DNA from: Chitinophagaceae bacterium UBA7600
Lineage (GTDB): Bacteria; Bacteroidota; Bacteroidia; Chitinophagales; Chitinophagaceae
Assembly (NCBI GenBank): GCA_002478885.1
Contig: DLKC01000026.1
Coordinates: 123,499 to 187,498 of the forward strand
Length of the DNA stretch: 64,000 nucleotides
Reading direction: 5' to 3'
In this document: piece by piece, positions 62,249 to 64,000 of the stretch
How the letters are laid out: the number at the start of each line of letters is the position of its first letter
Position numbering within the stretch: the stretch's first letter is position 1
Notes under the pieces: model-generated
What the model saw: only the letters and a program-made list of their open reading frames with translations
Database searches by the model: none
What the model was told of the DNA's origin: nothing
Translations under genes and position numbers: made by a program

Positions 62249-63184
62249 ATGAAGAAATTAGTGTTCGTATTAGTCTCAATGATTATACTGGCTGTTATTT
62301 GTATCTATGTTTTTATCCCTGGCACAATCAATGTATCTAAAATTGCCATTTCCCCAAGCACTGAAAATGGAACAGAACGAATGCTTGCCGACCAATCATC
62401 ATGGATTAAATGGTGGCCTTCCAAAACCAGCGATGGTAACAACCGATATTACCTGAACGATTATTCTTTCTCCACGAACAGGCGTGTTGGCGACGATATA
62501 GAGATCATCATCACCAATAAACAAGATAGTGTTGCAAGCGTCGTGAATGTTGTGCCCAAAGGCACCGACTCGGCCATATTTACGTGGAAATGCAAGCTTG
62601 AAACAAACTTAAATCCATTCAACAGGTTAATGCTTTATTTCAAAGCTTCCGATATAAAAAAGAGTATGGATGAAATAACACCAAGCCTTTTGACATTCTG
62701 TTCAAACCAGGAAAACGTTTATGGTTTTAAAATAACCATGGACGTAATGACAGACACGTTGCTTATCACTTATAAAGCAGGTGTAAACGAATATCCCGAT
62801 ACAAAATATATTTACGGTTACATCGACCAGTTAAAAACATACGCTGCTTCGCAGGGAGCCATACAAACTGGCACACCGCTCATTCACCTTGAACAAATGG
62901 ACAGCTCGCTTTACGGCCTGATGGTCGCTATCCCAATCGATAGGGAAATAAAAAGCCACGATGATTTTATTTTTAAACACATGCCGCATGACAACCTTCT
63001 CGTGTCGCCAGAAATAAAAGGCGGCGTAAATGAAGTGGCAAAAGCATACCGGTCGATGGTTAATTATATGACCGACTACCAACGCATTTCTCCCGGCATT
63101 TCTTTCATGTCGTTTATAACTGACAGGGCCAACGAACCCGATTCTTTTAAATGGCGCACAAAAATTCTTTACCCTGTTTTTTAG
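62249..63184 (+). CDS. Membrane-anchored SRPBCC/GyrI-like protein
   Basis: A 311-residue protein with one N-terminal hydrophobic anchor (LVFVLVSMIILAVICIYVFIP). The following segment (INVSKIAISPSTENGTERMLADQSSWIKWWPSK) resembles the start of SRPBCC ligand-binding domains. The C-terminal part (LIHLEQMDSSLYGLMVAIPIDREI) looks like a GyrI/AraC-effector domain. The two-domain reading is from pattern only. No neighbour gives a function. Confidence 0.6.
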   Translation: MKKLVFVLVSMIILAVICIYVFIPGTINVSKIAISPSTENGTERMLADQSSWIKWWPSKTSDGNNRYYLNDYSFSTNRRVGDDIEIIITNKQDSVASVVNVVPKGTDSAIFTWKCKLETNLNPFNRLMLYFKASDIKKSMDEITPSLLTFCSNQENVYGFKITMDVMTDTLLITYKAGVNEYPDTKYIYGYIDQLKTYAASQGAIQTGTPLIHLEQMDSSLYGLMVAIPIDREIKSHDDFIFKHMPHDNLLVSPEIKGGVNEVAKAYRSMVNYMTDYQRISPGISFMSFITDRANEPDSFKWRTKILYPVF

Positions 63185-63205
63185 TGCCGCTTTTTATGTA
63201 AGATT

Positions 63206-63420
63206 ATTTTTGATGCCCGGCAGCCATGCACGCATGAAGCATTGTTGCGTCGCACACTTGTACGCCAGAACAGGCATGAGTTTTTATTACTTATTCATTC
63301 AGTTTCTTCCAGAGATTGCTTTTACATGAGCGCTTCATTTAACCAGCAGCTCACAGCCCGACAGTGCAAGTGAGTGACACAACCGGCGACGCCACGAAGC
63401 TCAAAAGTCGGTTACCTTTT
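63206..63420. repeat. Compact inverted-repeat unit 7 (copies R24 minus, R25 plus)
   Basis: Left arm 63206-63263 (minus: GTACAAG, core TGCGACGCA at 63246-63254, 21-base spacer, GCCGGGCATCAAAAA). Right arm 63364-63420 (plus: GTGCAAG, core GTGACAC at 63374-63380, then GCGACGCCACGAAG). The inner part is about 100 bases. It fills the gap between two convergent genes. Confidence 0.82.
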
Positions 63421-63424
63421 GCTT

Positions 63425-64000
63425 TTATTTCACCGGGGTGATAACCATAAGGCTGTCATTGTTTCGTGCAACAACATAAGCCTGTTTATTTGCAATACTG
63501 ATTGACTTTATATGACGCACCTGGCCTGTTAGCGCAAGTCCGTTGAGGCCCTGGTATTCAAAATTGCCGCTCCCTTTGTTTACGAGAATGCCACCATAAT
63601 CTGCATCGTACCGGCCAAGGCCAATATTATTATCATAAAAATTTCCAGCGGTTAGTATGTCAGGGAGACCATCGTGATTGGCGTCGATAACAACTGCATC
63701 TCTAATAGTTGACAATTGTGTTTGCCATGGCAAAGCTTTCATTTCAAAAGAAAAATTTCCCTTGTTGATGAGCAATGCGCTTTGAAAATAATCTGCGGTT
63801 AATATTTTACTATTGGCCAATTTCTGTGCGCCAAAAATATCGTCGAGCGAAGCTTTTGCAAAATCCTCTGCATATAAAAATTTCTTCTTAAGCTCGGGCA
63901 TTTGATTCTCGACTTCACCTATGCCCGCGAAACAAATCTCCTTGCCATTGAGATAATATGTAAGCACCTGTTCCTTTGTTCCATTGTCGTCGAAGTCGTT
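63425..64000 (-). CDS. FG-GAP/VCBS-repeat protein (5' end outside window)
   Basis: C-terminal 191 residues or so of a larger secreted protein; the frame stays open through base 64000. It contains repeated calcium-binding-type loops, NDFDDNGTKEQVLTYY at the window edge and VIDANHDGLPDILTAGNFYD, as in FG-GAP/VCBS beta-propellers. The GNFSFEMKALPWQ and ANKQAYVVARNNDSLMVI segments are like the end of the long CRTAC1/UnbV-type proteins that accompany SusCD systems in Bacteroidota. The full domain order cannot be seen. Confidence 0.8.
   Translation of the reverse strand, partial: NDFDDNGTKEQVLTYYLNGKEICFAGIGEVENQMPELKKKFLYAEDFAKASLDDIFGAQKLANSKILTADYFQSALLINKGNFSFEMKALPWQTQLSTIRDAVVIDANHDGLPDILTAGNFYDNNIGLGRYDADYGGILVNKGSGNFEYQGLNGLALTGQVRHIKSISIANKQAYVVARNNDSLMVITPVK

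Noticed and set aside
1..64000. CRISPR array, rRNA, tmRNA, phage or IS element
   Set aside because: No short regularly spaced direct repeats, no rRNA or tmRNA segments and no transposase or integrase frames were seen.

Overview
The window reads as a chromosomal segment of a Bacteroidota bacterium, most like the Chitinophagaceae. The evidence is a SusC/SusD pair with a DUF1735-type lipoprotein, several other TonB-dependent receptors, DUF4249 lipoproteins, a protein with a type IX secretion (T9SS) sorting domain and a PorE-like OmpA protein. Start codons are mostly preceded by A-rich leaders without Shine-Dalgarno sequences, and several genes have a TAnnTTTG (-7) promoter box. Most content is ordinary housekeeping and envelope biology; there is no phage, CRISPR array, IS transposase or rRNA.

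Layout. 1-3.7 kb: end of an ABC ATPase gene, gatC, then a sigma-54-type response regulator overlapping an HPt protein gene. 3.7-11 kb (minus): thioredoxin-like lipoprotein, then a SusC/SusD/DUF1735 operon. 11.4-15.2 kb (plus): folD, queE, PorE-like OmpA protein. 15.3-21.2 kb: C-terminal processing protease, tRNA-His, DUF445 protein, TonB-type receptor. 21.6-23.6 kb: small Ala/Thr-rich lipoprotein, then an ECF sigma factor overlapping an anti-sigma-like/HtrA protease fusion. 24.2-32.6 kb: MFS transporter, trehalase, DUF3089 esterase, lipB, PLP enzyme, nucleotidyltransferase, DoxX. 32.7-40.5 kb (minus): FecA-like receptor and two vanadium-haloperoxidase/PAP2-type proteins with two outer-membrane barrel proteins. 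40.7-49.2 kb: small secreted proteins, cyclophilin, Kelch/T9SS protein, PepSY-like protein, a TPR histidine kinase with NarL-type regulator, GNAT acetyltransferase. 49.4-57.7 kb (minus): a five-gene operon with an STN-type TonB receptor, an 800-residue MG2/plug-like protein and two closely related DUF4249 lipoproteins. 58-64 kb: GH65 hydrolase, hybrid histidine kinase, SRPBCC-like protein and the end of an FG-GAP/VCBS protein.

The most unusual content is between the genes. I find 26 copies of an approximately 55-60 bp repeat. Its left block contains the odd palindrome TGCGACGCA. It is followed by a spacer of 21 nt (20-23) and a right block like GCCCGGCTCAAAA. The 26 copies are split 13/13 between strands and alternate minus, plus along the window with only two exceptions. 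They therefore form inverted pairs: seven compact MITE-like units of about 150-250 bp, and five wide pairs that bracket whole genes. The palindrome exists in two forms, GCGACGC and GTGACAC, that differ by symmetric, compensatory changes. In four copies it is opened by an inserted stem-loop. Two copies run into gene starts and appear to supply start codons. No transposase for them lies in the window.
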